Source: Pusillimonas minor (GTDB lineage: Bacteria > Pseudomonadota > Gammaproteobacteria > Burkholderiales > Burkholderiaceae_B). From it: a DNA stretch of 64,000 nucleotides. This document shows positions 43,731-52,209 of the stretch, in pieces. A program made the translations under genes and the position numbers. The notes under the pieces are model-generated. The model did no database searches and was not told the DNA's origin. It saw only the letters and a program-made list of their open reading frames with translations. The stretch spans positions 464,344 through 528,343 of the forward strand of contig NZ_JACJUU010000001.1 of NCBI RefSeq assembly GCF_014237865.1, given 5' to 3'. Each line of letters starts with the position of its first letter. Position 1 is the first letter of the stretch.

Positions 43731-44654
43731 ATGACACTAGAACAATTGCGGATTTTTGTTGAAGTCGCCGAGCGACAGCATTTGACCCAGGCCGCCGCAG
43801 TGTTGGCGCTCACCCCTTCAGCGGTAAGTGCTTCGATCAAGGTGCTGGAAGAACGCTATGGTACTGCCCTATTCAATCGCGTCGGCCGCGGCATCGAGAT
43901 CAGCGAAGCGGGCCGTATTTTCCTGATAGAAGCACGCCGCACGATCGCCAGCGCGCGCGCCGCCGAACTGACATTGGCCGAGCTGGGTGGAATGAAACGT
44001 GGCACGCTGACCATTCATGCGAGTCAGACTATCGCCAGCTATTGGCTACCCGAGTACCTCGTGCAATTTCGCCAAGCGCATCCGGCGATCGCACTGAGCG
44101 TGACCATCGATAACACCCATAATGTCGCCCAAGCAGTGCTTCAGGGGGGCGCCGACCTTGGCTTTGTCGAGGGCGCCATCGACGAGCCGACACTATCGGT
44201 CGATGCCATCGCATCCGACCAGATCGTCGCTGTAGTCGCAGCGCACCATCCATGGGCTTCAGGGAGGAGGCTGCTGCACGCGGATCTTCTTGAGGCACAG
44301 TGGATCTTGCGCGAAAAGGGGTCCGGCACGCGCTCGGCGCTCGAGTGCGCACTTCAGGCGATGCATGTCGACTTCGATGCACTCGATATCGCACTCACAT
44401 TGCCGTCCAACGAAGCGGTCCGCTCCGCTGTGATGGCCGGCAAGTTCGCCACCGCCATGTCGGAACTGGTAGTAGCCTCGCATCTGCGGGCAGGTTTGCT
44501 GGCGAAAGCAAACATCGACTTGCCGGAGCGCGCGTTCTACATGTTGCGCCATCCCGAACGGTACAAGACAAAGGCATCTCTGGCGCTGGAAGCGATGATC
44601 CGCCTCTCCCAAATAGCGCGCGACGAAACGCCTGCGAAAATTAATTTGAAATAG
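43731..44654 (+). CDS. LysR-family regulator of yeiH (YeiE/CysB-like)
   Basis: 307 residues. N-terminal winged helix (TLEQLRIFVEVAERQHLTQAAAVLALTPSAVSASIKVLEERYG) followed by the two-lobed effector domain. It is divergent from yeiH, the usual LysR layout, so it should control that exporter. Start ATG 43731 is chosen from the conserved MTLEQLRIF beginning. Confidence 0.92.
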   Translation: MTLEQLRIFVEVAERQHLTQAAAVLALTPSAVSASIKVLEERYGTALFNRVGRGIEISEAGRIFLIEARRTIASARAAELTLAELGGMKRGTLTIHASQTIASYWLPEYLVQFRQAHPAIALSVTIDNTHNVAQAVLQGGADLGFVEGAIDEPTLSVDAIASDQIVAVVAAHHPWASGRRLLHADLLEAQWILREKGSGTRSALECALQAMHVDFDALDIALTLPSNEAVRSAVMAGKFATAMSELVVASHLRAGLLAKANIDLPERAFYMLRHPERYKTKASLALEAMIRLSQIARDETPAKINLK

Positions 44655-44735
44655 ATGGAATAAATCATCCGCAGATCCGTTAACCTCGATAACACCGGTT
44701 TTTTCCGTCCGACTGACCCAACCAGGGAGAATTTC

Positions 44736-45164
44736 ATGAAACAAGCGACCTTCGCCGTCATCCTCGCTATCGCTTCGATCGGCAGCGCTGTCGCCAGCCC
44801 GATGAGCGATGCCGCGCAGATTCACTTTAGCGCCATTGGCGCCGGTGACACGTCCGTCATCATGCGTGGCTATGCCGACAACGCCCAGCTGACATGGGTC
44901 GGCGGGCCGCTTGACGGCATGTACGCCGGTTCCGATGCCATTCGCGCCACCTGGGAAAAGTTCGGCAAGGCTGTCGGGCCGGCGCGCGTGACTGTGCTTG
45001 CTCTGGAGGAATCGGCGAACCCAAAGGGTGCGACGATCGTCGCCAAGGTGCAGTTCGAAGGCAAGGCACAGGTCAATGTGCGCTATGTGCTGACCTACCG
45101 CGATGGCAAGCTGGTCAACGAAACCTGGCAGATCGATCCGAAACTGACCGCAGCAGCTTATTGA
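44736..45164 (+). CDS. Exported NTF2-like protein
   Basis: 142 residues. A signal peptide (ATFAVILAIASIGSAVAS) precedes a SnoaL/NTF2-fold domain (IHFSAIGAGDTSVIMRGYADNAQLTWVGG, VRYVLTYRDGKLVNETWQIDP). Ribosome site GGGAG lies 7 bases upstream. It precedes the ECF sigma operon by 28 bases and so probably belongs to it. The role in the periplasm is unknown; small ligand binding is the usual suggestion for this fold. Confidence 0.75.
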   Translation: MKQATFAVILAIASIGSAVASPMSDAAQIHFSAIGAGDTSVIMRGYADNAQLTWVGGPLDGMYAGSDAIRATWEKFGKAVGPARVTVLALEESANPKGATIVAKVQFEGKAQVNVRYVLTYRDGKLVNETWQIDPKLTAAAY

Positions 45165-45192
45165 TTAATCGACCGATACTCCAGTGACATCC

Positions 45193-45699
45193 ATGCCCAA
45201 TTCGCGCGACCAGCTGCTGGCCTGCATTCCCCGTCTGCGCCGCTATGCGCGGGCATTGGTCGGCGATCGGGCCGGCGCCGACGACCTGGTGCAGGACACG
45301 GTCGAGCGCGGATGGGGGAGACTGGCGTCATGGGAGGGTGGTAGCGATATGCGCGCATGGTTGTTCAGCATCATGCACAACCTGCATATCGACCAGGCGC
45401 GGCGGCCTTCAGTGCCGACGGAAGCGCTCAACGAGGAGACATCGATGGCACTAGCACCTGGCAGTCCTTCAAGCGGACTCGAACTGCGCGACATGGAAAC
45501 GGCCTTGCGTGCGCTGCCAGAGGAACAGCGTGAAATCCTGCTGCTGGTGGCCTTGGAAGAAATGAGTTACGACGACGTCGCGCAAACGCTCAAGATTCCC
45601 ATCGGTACGGTCATGTCGCGCCTGTCGCGCGCGCGTGAAAAAATGCGCGCGAATATGGAAGGGAGAGCGTACATCGCACCCTTGAAGGTGGTCAAATGA
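45193..45699 (+). CDS. ECF-type RNA polymerase sigma factor
   Basis: 168 residues. Region 2 (RYARALVGDRAGADDLVQDTVERGW) and region 4 (LPEEQREILLLVALEEMSYDDVAQTLKIPIGTVMSRLSRAREKM). It presumably transcribes this operon under oxidative or sulfite-related stress. GTG 45184 and ATG 45193 are possible starts; neither has a strong ribosome site. The TGA overlaps the anti-sigma start. Confidence 0.93.
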   Translation: MPNSRDQLLACIPRLRRYARALVGDRAGADDLVQDTVERGWGRLASWEGGSDMRAWLFSIMHNLHIDQARRPSVPTEALNEETSMALAPGSPSSGLELRDMETALRALPEEQREILLLVALEEMSYDDVAQTLKIPIGTVMSRLSRAREKMRANMEGRAYIAPLKVVK

Positions 45700-46493
45700 A
45701 TACCCTACCCATCACGGAAGCCGACTTGCACGCCTTCGTCGACGGCAAGCTGCCTGCCGCGCGCCGACTCGAGGTCGACGCCTATCTGGCGCAGCGCCCG
45801 GAAGAGGCGGAGCGGCTGCGCGCCTATACAGCGCAAAACGATGAACTGCGCGCGCTTTTCAATCCCGTGCTCGACGAAGCGGTGCCGGAGCGCTTAAGCG
45901 CAGCGCGACCGCGCCAGTGGCAATGGCAGCGGCTGGTAGCCGGTCTTGCCATCGCCCTGTTCAGCGGCACGACAGGGTGGCTGCTGCATGGCCAGCAGGC
46001 AGGCGAGATTCAGTACGCCCAAGGTGATTCCATGCAGGCCAGGCCGGCGCTGTACGTTGCCGGCTTGGCCCATCAGGCCGCAATCGCCCACGTTGTCTAT
46101 AGCCCGGATGTCAAGCGGCCGGTGGAAATCGGGGCTGACCAGGAAGAGCAGCTAGTGGCATGGCTGTCCAAACGCCTCGGCACGGCAATTCGGCCACCCC
46201 GGCTGGGCAAACTCGGCTACGAGCTGATCGGTGGTCGCCTGCTCCCTGGCGCCCAAGGCGCGGTGGCGCAGTTCATGTACCACGACGCGACCGGGCAGCG
46301 CCTCACCTTGTACGTGTCGACCGACCAGGCGCACAACAAGGACACAGGTTTTCGCTTCGCCCAGGAGGGACCGGTGAATGTGTTTTATTGGATCGACGGC
46401 AAATTCGGCTATGCGCTGTCGGCTGGAATTAACAAGGCCGAACTGGCGCGCGTTGCCACCGCCGTGTACGACCAACTGGAGAAACCGTCATGA
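45696..46493 (+). CDS. Membrane anti-sigma factor
   Basis: 265 residues. An N-terminal anti-sigma domain (ITEADLHAFVDGKLPAARRLEVDAYLAQRPEEAERL) has no CxxC zinc pair. It is followed by one membrane helix (LVAGLAIALFSGTTGWLLHG, about 88-107) and a periplasmic sensor domain. It is coupled to the sigma gene (ATGA), the standard partner layout. Confidence 0.9.
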   Translation: MNTLPITEADLHAFVDGKLPAARRLEVDAYLAQRPEEAERLRAYTAQNDELRALFNPVLDEAVPERLSAARPRQWQWQRLVAGLAIALFSGTTGWLLHGQQAGEIQYAQGDSMQARPALYVAGLAHQAAIAHVVYSPDVKRPVEIGADQEEQLVAWLSKRLGTAIRPPRLGKLGYELIGGRLLPGAQGAVAQFMYHDATGQRLTLYVSTDQAHNKDTGFRFAQEGPVNVFYWIDGKFGYALSAGINKAELARVATAVYDQLEKPS

Positions 46494-46942
46494 CCTTAAT
46501 GAACCGTCCCTTGTACCTTCGACGCTTGGCCACGTTCGCCGTTGCCGCCCTGATTGGCGCTAGTGCTCTCGGACAGGCCATGGCCCACCATCATGGCCAG
46601 TCGCCAGCGGCAAAGCCCCCCGTATTTATCGCCAGCACGGCCAAGCCGTTTGCCGCGCTGACGGACGATGCCATGGCCGTCATGGATGACGGCATGAAGC
46701 GCGCGCCAATGAATGGCGTTGCGGAACATGATTTCGTGACGATGATGATTCCGCACCACCAGGGCGCCATCGACATGGCGAAAGCGCTCCTGCTCACCAC
46801 CAAGGATCCTGAATTGCGCAACGTCGCCCAAGGCATCATCACGGAACAGCAAAACGAAATCAACATTATGCAGGCCTGGTTGCAGCGCTACCAATCGGCT
46901 CAGGCAAAAGTTGCTCCCACTTCGATCACCAAGAAAGAATAA
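46490..46942 (+). CDS. DUF305 (CopM-like) periplasmic protein
   Basis: 150 residues with a signal peptide and the DUF305 metal-binding pattern: DFVTMMIPHHQGAIDMAKALL and EQQNEINIMQAWL. Met/His residues suggest copper or other metal binding. It overlaps the anti-sigma stop by 4 bases. Confidence 0.9.
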   Translation: MTLMNRPLYLRRLATFAVAALIGASALGQAMAHHHGQSPAAKPPVFIASTAKPFAALTDDAMAVMDDGMKRAPMNGVAEHDFVTMMIPHHQGAIDMAKALLLTTKDPELRNVAQGIITEQQNEINIMQAWLQRYQSAQAKVAPTSITKKE

Positions 46943-46945
46943 ATC

Positions 46946-48340
46946 ATGCAACTCCGTCACTGCGTTTTCTCGTTGACCGTCAGCAGCCTGCTCACCGCCT
47001 CCGCGTTTGCCGCTCCTGGCGCGCAAGACCGCGTCTACACCGCTGACCAGAATACCAATACCGTTTCAGTGATCAACCCGGCGACCAATTTGCTGCTCGG
47101 CCAGATCAAACTGGGCAACCAGCGTCCGGACGTGTTGTCGCCGCTATACAAGGGCGAGATCAATGTGCACGGCCTGGGCTTTTCGCCCGACCACAAGACC
47201 CTGATTGCCATTTCAAACGGCTCTAACTCGGTGGCATTCATCGACACGGCGACCAACAAGGTCAAAGGAATCACCTATATCGGTCGCTCGCCCCATGAAG
47301 GGTTTTTCACTGCCGACGGCCGCGAAGTCTGGGCGGTGGTGCGCGGCGAAGACTACATCTCGGTGATCGACCCGGTCACCTTCAAGGAGAAAAAGCGGAT
47401 CGAGACGACCGCCGGCCCCGGCATGGTGCAGTTCCTGCCGAACGGCAAGCTGGCGTTCGTCGTCTCCAGCTTCAATCCCGTGGTCGACGTGATCGACATG
47501 AAGTCGCACAAGGTCATCAAGCACATTAAGGTCGTCAGCCCGTTCTCGCCGTTCCTTCAGTTCACCCCTGATTTCAAGGAAATGTGGATGACGCACAAGG
47601 ATGCCGGCAAAGTGACGCGCATCGATACTGCCAGCCTGGAAGTAAAGGGCGTCATCGATACCGGCTTCATTACCAACCACTTGGCGTTCGCGAAGACTGC
47701 GGCTGGCACCCGTGCTTACGTAACGATCGGCGGTGAGAATGTCGTCAAGGTGTACACCACCGACGCCACGCCGACGCTGGTTGCGACGATCCCTACCGGC
47801 GCGTTGCCCCACGGCATCTGGACCTCCGACGACGGCACACGTCTGTATGTGGGACTTGAAAACGGCGACGCGGTCGATGTCATCGACAGCGCCACCAACA
47901 AGGTGATTGCGCGCGCACCGGTCGGCCAGGCGCCGCAGGCACTGGTGTACGTTTCGAACGCCGTGCCGCACGGCGACGGCATGACCAACCTGGTCCCGCG
48001 CGCCAACAGCGAGCCAATCAACATTGCGCTTAAACCCGCTGCCGGCGAGGCCAAGGGATTCGTTGTGGCCCGTAACCTGGGCGTGGTGGACGCGCTGGAA
48101 GTGTCGCTGTTCAAACTCAAGCCGCAGACCGCGTACAGCGTGTACGTCACCGGCCAGGCCGCGCCGGTGGCCAGTTTCAAGACGAATCCGATGGGGATGG
48201 CGAACGGCACTGCGATCGGACCGATGCGCGCCGTGAGCAACAGCCTCAACGACAAGGCCGCGACGGCGAGTCGCATCCTGGTGATGGAAGGGGACGTGGC
48301 CGTCGATCCACAAAAAGCCGTATTGAGTAGCGTGCAGTAA
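46946..48340 (+). CDS. Periplasmic YVTN-type beta-propeller protein
   Basis: 464 residues. A signal peptide (LTVSSLLTASAFAA) precedes seven or so YVTN-type blades with recurring VSVINPATN / VAFIDTATNKV / VDVIDSATNKVIARAPVG repeats. A C-terminal extra domain (about 350-464) follows. Such propellers often accompany cytochromes and molybdoenzymes. It starts 4 bases after the DUF305 gene. Confidence 0.88.
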   Translation: MQLRHCVFSLTVSSLLTASAFAAPGAQDRVYTADQNTNTVSVINPATNLLLGQIKLGNQRPDVLSPLYKGEINVHGLGFSPDHKTLIAISNGSNSVAFIDTATNKVKGITYIGRSPHEGFFTADGREVWAVVRGEDYISVIDPVTFKEKKRIETTAGPGMVQFLPNGKLAFVVSSFNPVVDVIDMKSHKVIKHIKVVSPFSPFLQFTPDFKEMWMTHKDAGKVTRIDTASLEVKGVIDTGFITNHLAFAKTAAGTRAYVTIGGENVVKVYTTDATPTLVATIPTGALPHGIWTSDDGTRLYVGLENGDAVDVIDSATNKVIARAPVGQAPQALVYVSNAVPHGDGMTNLVPRANSEPINIALKPAAGEAKGFVVARNLGVVDALEVSLFKLKPQTAYSVYVTGQAAPVASFKTNPMGMANGTAIGPMRAVSNSLNDKAATASRILVMEGDVAVDPQKAVLSSVQ

Positions 48341-48405
48341 GCAAATCACGACAATACTGTGGCAGTATCGAGCTAACCGATTTCACAATAATAACGGAGA
48401 CCAGT

Positions 48406-49659
48406 ATGGCGAAGAACTCGTTGATATTGACGGCGGAGGCGTTGCGGCGCCGTTCCTTTATGAGGCAGGCCGGCACGCTCGGTGCCGCCGGCGTGTTCGG
48501 CAGTCCGGTATTGAGCGCGCTCGCGGCGGAGGCAGGCCACGTCACGCTGCCGTTTGAAAACGGCGAGCGCGAACTGGTCGTGTATCCTCAAAAGCGGCCG
48601 CTGATCCTGCTGACCGCCCGTCCGCCGCAGCTGGAAACTCCGTTCAGTGTGTTCAACGAATCGGTGATTACGCCGAACGATGCGTTTTTCGTCCGATATC
48701 ACTGGAGCGGCATTCCCACCGCGATCGATGCGCAAACATACCGTCTCAAAGTCGGCGGCAATGTTAATACGCCGCTGGAGCTCTCGCTCGCCGACCTCAA
48801 GCAAATGGCTGACGCCACCGAACTGGTTGCCGTGAACCAGTGTTCCGGTAACAGCCGCGGCCACCTGTCGCCGCGCGCCAACGGCGGCCAGCTATCGAAT
48901 GGTGCCATGGGCAACGCACGCTGGACTGGCGTGCCGCTACGCAAGGTGCTGGAAAAGGCCGGCGTCAAGGCCGGGTCGGTACAGGTCTCGTTCAACGGCC
49001 TTGACACGCCGCCCGTTGGCGACGGGCCCGATTTCATGAAGGCGCTCAATATCGACCATGCGCTCGACGGCGAAGTCATGTTGGCCTGGCAAATGAACGG
49101 TGCCGATCTGCCGATGTTGAATGGCTACCCACTGCGCCTGGTGGTGCCCGGCTACTACGGCACCTATTGGGTCAAGCATCTGTCCGACATTACCGTGACC
49201 GACAAGGTATTCGACGGATTTTGGATGAGCACGGCCTATCGCATCCCCGACAATCAGTGCGCCTGTACCGAGCCGGGAAAGGCGCCGACCAAGACCGTCC
49301 CGATCAATCGCCTCAACGTGCGCTCGTTCGTGACCAGCCTGACCGACGGCATGCACGTCAAGGTCGGGCGCCAGACGGTGGTGCGCGGGATTGCGTTCGA
49401 CGGCGGCTACGGCGTGAATGAGGTGGCGTTTTCATCCGACGGTGGCAAGAACTGGCAAGCCGCACAACTGGGCAAGGACCTGGGGCGCTATTCTTTTCGA
49501 GAGTGGAGCGCGGCGTTCACGCCGAAACAAAAAGGAAACCACGAACTGCTGGTTCGGGCGGGCAACCGGATCGGTCAAGGCCAACCCGCGAGCGCCCTGT
49601 GGAACCCTGCCGGCTACATGCGCAATGTGGTCGAATCGACGCGCGTCGTCGCGGTATAA
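48406..49659 (+). CDS. sorA: Tat-exported molybdopterin sulfite oxidase (SorA-like)
   Basis: 417 residues. A Tat signal (RRRSFMRQAG) is followed by a sulfite-oxidase Moco domain: Cys ligand in NQCSGNSRG (about 147), GYYGTYWVKHL near 255, and a C-terminal dimerisation domain with GGYGVNEVAFSSDGGKNW. It oxidises sulfite to sulfate in the periplasm, passing electrons to cytochrome c. The cytochrome gene follows immediately, as in sorAB sets. Confidence 0.92.
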   Translation: MAKNSLILTAEALRRRSFMRQAGTLGAAGVFGSPVLSALAAEAGHVTLPFENGERELVVYPQKRPLILLTARPPQLETPFSVFNESVITPNDAFFVRYHWSGIPTAIDAQTYRLKVGGNVNTPLELSLADLKQMADATELVAVNQCSGNSRGHLSPRANGGQLSNGAMGNARWTGVPLRKVLEKAGVKAGSVQVSFNGLDTPPVGDGPDFMKALNIDHALDGEVMLAWQMNGADLPMLNGYPLRLVVPGYYGTYWVKHLSDITVTDKVFDGFWMSTAYRIPDNQCACTEPGKAPTKTVPINRLNVRSFVTSLTDGMHVKVGRQTVVRGIAFDGGYGVNEVAFSSDGGKNWQAAQLGKDLGRYSFREWSAAFTPKQKGNHELLVRAGNRIGQGQPASALWNPAGYMRNVVESTRVVAV

Positions 49660-49670
49660 GGGGAACCACA

Positions 49671-50309
49671 TTGAAACATCCACTGATTTGCTCTCTGTTC
49701 ACCATCAGTCTGATGGCTGCGGCCCCAGCTTTCGCCCTCGACATTCAGCTTCCGCCTGAAACTGCTGTCTTCAAACCCAGCGAGTTGCCGGGATATGCGC
49801 TGGCCCAGCGCAACTGCATGACATGTCACTCGGTCCATTACATCCAGTCGCAGCCCACGACATCGCCGCGCGGCTACTGGGATGCCACCGTGAGAAAGAT
49901 GAAGAAACCGTTCGGTGCGCAATTCTCAGACGCGGATATCCCGGACATGGTCGATTACCTGGTCAAGACCTACGGTGCCGAACGCAGTAACGCAGTGCCG
50001 ATTGCGAACGCGGCGATAAAGCCAGCTGCAGTTGCACCGAAGGCCGGCGCCACCGCAGCAATCGATACGAAAGCGTTGCTTGCCGCAAATGCTTGCATGG
50101 GATGTCATTCGATCGACAAAAAGGTCGTCGGGCCGGCATTCAAGGAAGTGGTGGCAAAGTACAAGGGCAAGGCAGACGCGGTATCACTGGTGGCGAGGAA
50201 TATTCGAGCGGGCGGCGCTGGCAAATGGGGGCCTGTACCGATGCCAGCTTTCTCCCAACTGAGCGAGGGCGAAGCGATGGCCTTGGCGCATTATGTCCTG
50301 GCGCAATGA
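49671..50309 (+). CDS. sorB: Dihaem cytochrome c, electron acceptor for sulfite oxidase
   Basis: About 212 residues from a TTG start at 49671 (GGGGAA upstream). A signal peptide (LICSLFTISLMAAAPAFAL) precedes two class I haem sites, CMTCH (about 46) and CMGCH (about 145), separated by an Ala/Pro linker. A longer upstream frame only overlaps sorA and is not credible. It fits SorB but with two haems rather than one. Confidence 0.9.
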   Translation: MKHPLICSLFTISLMAAAPAFALDIQLPPETAVFKPSELPGYALAQRNCMTCHSVHYIQSQPTTSPRGYWDATVRKMKKPFGAQFSDADIPDMVDYLVKTYGAERSNAVPIANAAIKPAAVAPKAGATAAIDTKALLAANACMGCHSIDKKVVGPAFKEVVAKYKGKADAVSLVARNIRAGGAGKWGPVPMPAFSQLSEGEAMALAHYVLAQ

Positions 50310-50455
50310 ATTTGATGCCATCCCCTTCCTGTAGACGCCTTTACTGAGCATGCCCGCCGGGGACGTGCTTCGCGCCATGCCGTCGCTCGCCCCGGCACAG
50401 CCGGGGGCCGGCCGGTGCTGCTTTTCAACAACGGGCAAGCGGGCGCTGAGACAAA
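50310..50455. other. End of sulfite operon, no gene
   Basis: GC-rich stretch between convergent genes with a GCCCCGGCACAGCCGGGGGC hairpin near 50390, probably terminating the sulfite operon. Confidence 0.5.
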
Positions 50456-51457
50456 TCAGGCCGGTTTGACCCGCTTACGCAACAGACTGCCGGCCGCGTT
50501 ATCCTCGAACCGGCTGGCCTCCTCAATGTAGCCATGGACCGTGCCGTCGTGGCGCCAGCCTCCTTGCTTCTTGATGTCGCGGAAGTCGGCTCCGGCGCGG
50601 TGCGCGCTGGTGGCCATGCCACGCCGCAGACTGTGACTAGACAGGTCTAGCACGTAGTCGAGTTTGACCAGTGTCGCGCAATCCTCCAGGATCGTATTCA
50701 CGCTGCCCACGCCCAGAGCGGCGCTGGCCACCGTCCCCCACTTGCTGATAGACCGAAACACCGGTCCGGCCATGATGTCGGCGGCGTCGAGCCAGGCGCG
50801 CAACGCCGCCGCCGGGCAGCAAGGGCCGTCGCTGTACGGGATCGCCTTGATGATCCCTTCGCCCAGTTGGTCAGTCTTCGAGCGCGGCAGCATGATCTCG
50901 ATGCCCTCGGGTGTCCAGCCAATATGTCCGACCTCGATGGCGACCAGCTCGCTGCGCCGCAATCCGCCGAAAAAACCGATCTGCAAAAGTGCGTTGTCGC
51001 GCGTCGCCTTCAACGTGCCGGCGCTGACCAGCTGCACCACGATACGTTCCAGGTCCTCGATTGGAAGGGCCTTGGCCCTCTTCTTCGGGCGGCCGTGCGT
51101 GCGTGCGATCCCCGTCAGTGTCTTGCGCACGGTCGGTGTCGAAGCCGGATTGGGGAAGCCCAGGTGGACGTGCCACTGCGACAGTGCCGTCAGGCGCAAC
51201 GCCAAGGTGCGGGGATTGAGGGTCGGCGCGTAGGTGAGCAGGTATCGGATGATCGCCGCTTCGTCGGCCGGCAACACGCCGCCCCACGCCAGGTAGTGGT
51301 TTACGGCGGACCGGTACGCCCGGCGCGTGTTGTCGGCCGTGGCGGCGGCCAGGACGGCGCGGTGCTGGGCTGCGAGCACATCAACCTGACCGGGGACTAT
51401 GTGTGGCGCCAGCAGCGTATAGCCGAAGGCGGGTTCAGGGAGCTGCGCAAGCCCCAA
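50456..51457 (-). CDS. Tyrosine site-specific recombinase of the transposon
   Basis: Up to 333 residues. An N-terminal core-binding domain (TRRAYRSAVNHYLAWGG, RTLALRLTALSQWHVHLG) precedes the catalytic domain with Arg in FFGGLRRSELVAIE, HSLRRGMATSAHRAG and the nucleophile in VHGYIEEASRF. It is probably the cointegrate resolvase of the ancestral Tn3-family transposon. The first 25 codons overlap the tnpA remnant on the other strand, so a later start (around VDVLAAQHR) is more likely. Confidence 0.85.
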   Translation of the reverse strand: MGLAQLPEPAFGYTLLAPHIVPGQVDVLAAQHRAVLAAATADNTRRAYRSAVNHYLAWGGVLPADEAAIIRYLLTYAPTLNPRTLALRLTALSQWHVHLGFPNPASTPTVRKTLTGIARTHGRPKKRAKALPIEDLERIVVQLVSAGTLKATRDNALLQIGFFGGLRRSELVAIEVGHIGWTPEGIEIMLPRSKTDQLGEGIIKAIPYSDGPCCPAAALRAWLDAADIMAGPVFRSISKWGTVASAALGVGSVNTILEDCATLVKLDYVLDLSSHSLRRGMATSAHRAGADFRDIKKQGGWRHDGTVHGYIEEASRFEDNAAGSLLRKRVKPA

Positions 51458-51463
51458 GAGTAG
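51369..51463 (+). pseudogene. tnpA 3' remnant near the right end
   Basis: Plus-strand CEHINLTGDYVWRQQRIAEGG, then FRELRK and TAG: the extreme C-terminus of a Tn3-family transposase. It points outward (toward the right repeat), while the left remnant points outward the other way, so the two come from two different transposons or from rearrangement. Confidence 0.8.
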
Positions 51464-51471
51464 GAAATATT

Positions 51472-52044
51472 CTAGAAAAGGGAAGATTCAGTTCGCGGCT
51501 GCGTGAATCGATTCCCCCGCCCCTCACGCAAGATTCTTAGCTTCTCTAAATAAACCAAGCCCTGCCAGCCTGGTGTGGCCAGATTGAGCCCTGGGTATTG
51601 CCGGCGGCAGTTTTCCAGGGCAGGCGACTGAGCATTGCGTTCTTCGTCACGCAGCGCATCCGAGGCGCCTCTGATAATTCGTGCAGCTTCCTCGCGCTCT
51701 CGCTGTTCTTCTTGTCTAGCGCGTAAATCCAGTGCTCGGGCATGCTCCAGTTGAAGCCGCTGTACCTCCAGCATGGCAATGAAGCGTTCAGTGTTTTCGG
51801 CTAGTAGCTGACGCTCGGCGTCGGTAAGAAGCTGGCCAGCGCTTGATCCATAAACGGGCACCGCCCCGGTGTCATAGGAGCCGTATAGGAGCTTGAAGCA
51901 CTCGGAGCCGAGGACGGTGAACCGCCCATTCTCCCGCACGATGTGGATGCGTTTGTACACGCTGTGGCGACAGCCGTCGCGCTGACAAATTATCCGATCT
52001 TCTTTGTCTACCTCGACTACTGCCATCAGCTGCGCGTTCGACAT
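51472..52044 (-). CDS. Cys-containing protein at transposon right end
   Basis: 190 residues. The N-terminus (ICQRDGCRHSVYKRIHIV and VLGSECFKLLYG) suggests a small zinc site; a Glu/Arg-rich helix (about 80-125) follows, then a C-terminal hydrophilic part. It lies between the tnpA remnant and the right repeat. The family occurs in mobile elements as far as I recall, but no function is established. A CTATACAGTATAG palindrome at about 52094 may be its operator. Confidence 0.6.
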   Translation of the reverse strand: MSNAQLMAVVEVDKEDRIICQRDGCRHSVYKRIHIVRENGRFTVLGSECFKLLYGSYDTGAVPVYGSSAGQLLTDAERQLLAENTERFIAMLEVQRLQLEHARALDLRARQEEQREREEAARIIRGASDALRDEERNAQSPALENCRRQYPGLNLATPGWQGLVYLEKLRILREGRGNRFTQPRTESSLF

Positions 52045-52166
52045 CTTTTATTTTTCCAAGCAAAGACCGCCCCCGGTCATAAATGTCGACTATACAGTAT
52101 AGGGTCAGGGCGTTTGCAAGTCGACTGCGCGGAATGGTTTGCGGGCGATATGCTCGGCCAAATCGC

Positions 52167-52204
52167 CTTAGCGCCCGATTTTTTCCGTTTTCCCTATTCG
52201 CCCC
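52167..52204 (-). repeat. Right 38-bp terminal inverted repeat
   Basis: Reverse complement begins GGGGCGAATAGGG. Matches the left repeat at 37 of 38 positions. Confidence 0.94.
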
Positions 52205-52209
52205 TAGAT
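52205..52209. repeat. Target duplication TAGAT (right)
   Basis: Exact copy of 41252-41256. Confidence 0.93.

Larger units (their letters stand above)
41257..52204. mobile_element. 10.9-kb Tn3-family-ended element carrying sulfite genes, no intact tnpA
   Basis: Bounded by 38-bp inverted repeats that agree at 37 positions, begin GGGG, contain AACGGAAAAAATCG and end CGCTAAG (the Tn21/Tn501-type terminus). It is flanked by the 5-bp duplication TAGAT. Cargo from left: tnpA remnant, IS5-family copy, yeiH/lysR, NTF2-like gene, ECF sigma operon with sulfite oxidase and cytochrome, tyrosine recombinase, tnpA remnant, Cys-containing protein gene. Without a transposase it must have moved with one supplied in trans, or lost tnpA after insertion. 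Confidence 0.93.

Noticed and set aside
47213..48349. Long minus-strand frame (378 codons) opposite the beta-propeller gene
   Set aside because: His/Arg/Val-rich antisense frame typical of GC-rich genes. The plus strand has signal peptide, YVTN repeats and operon context.
52094..52106. CTATACAGTATAG palindrome as a LexA box
   Set aside because: Lacks the CTGT-N8-ACAG spacing of LexA sites; kept only as a possible operator of the adjacent gene.
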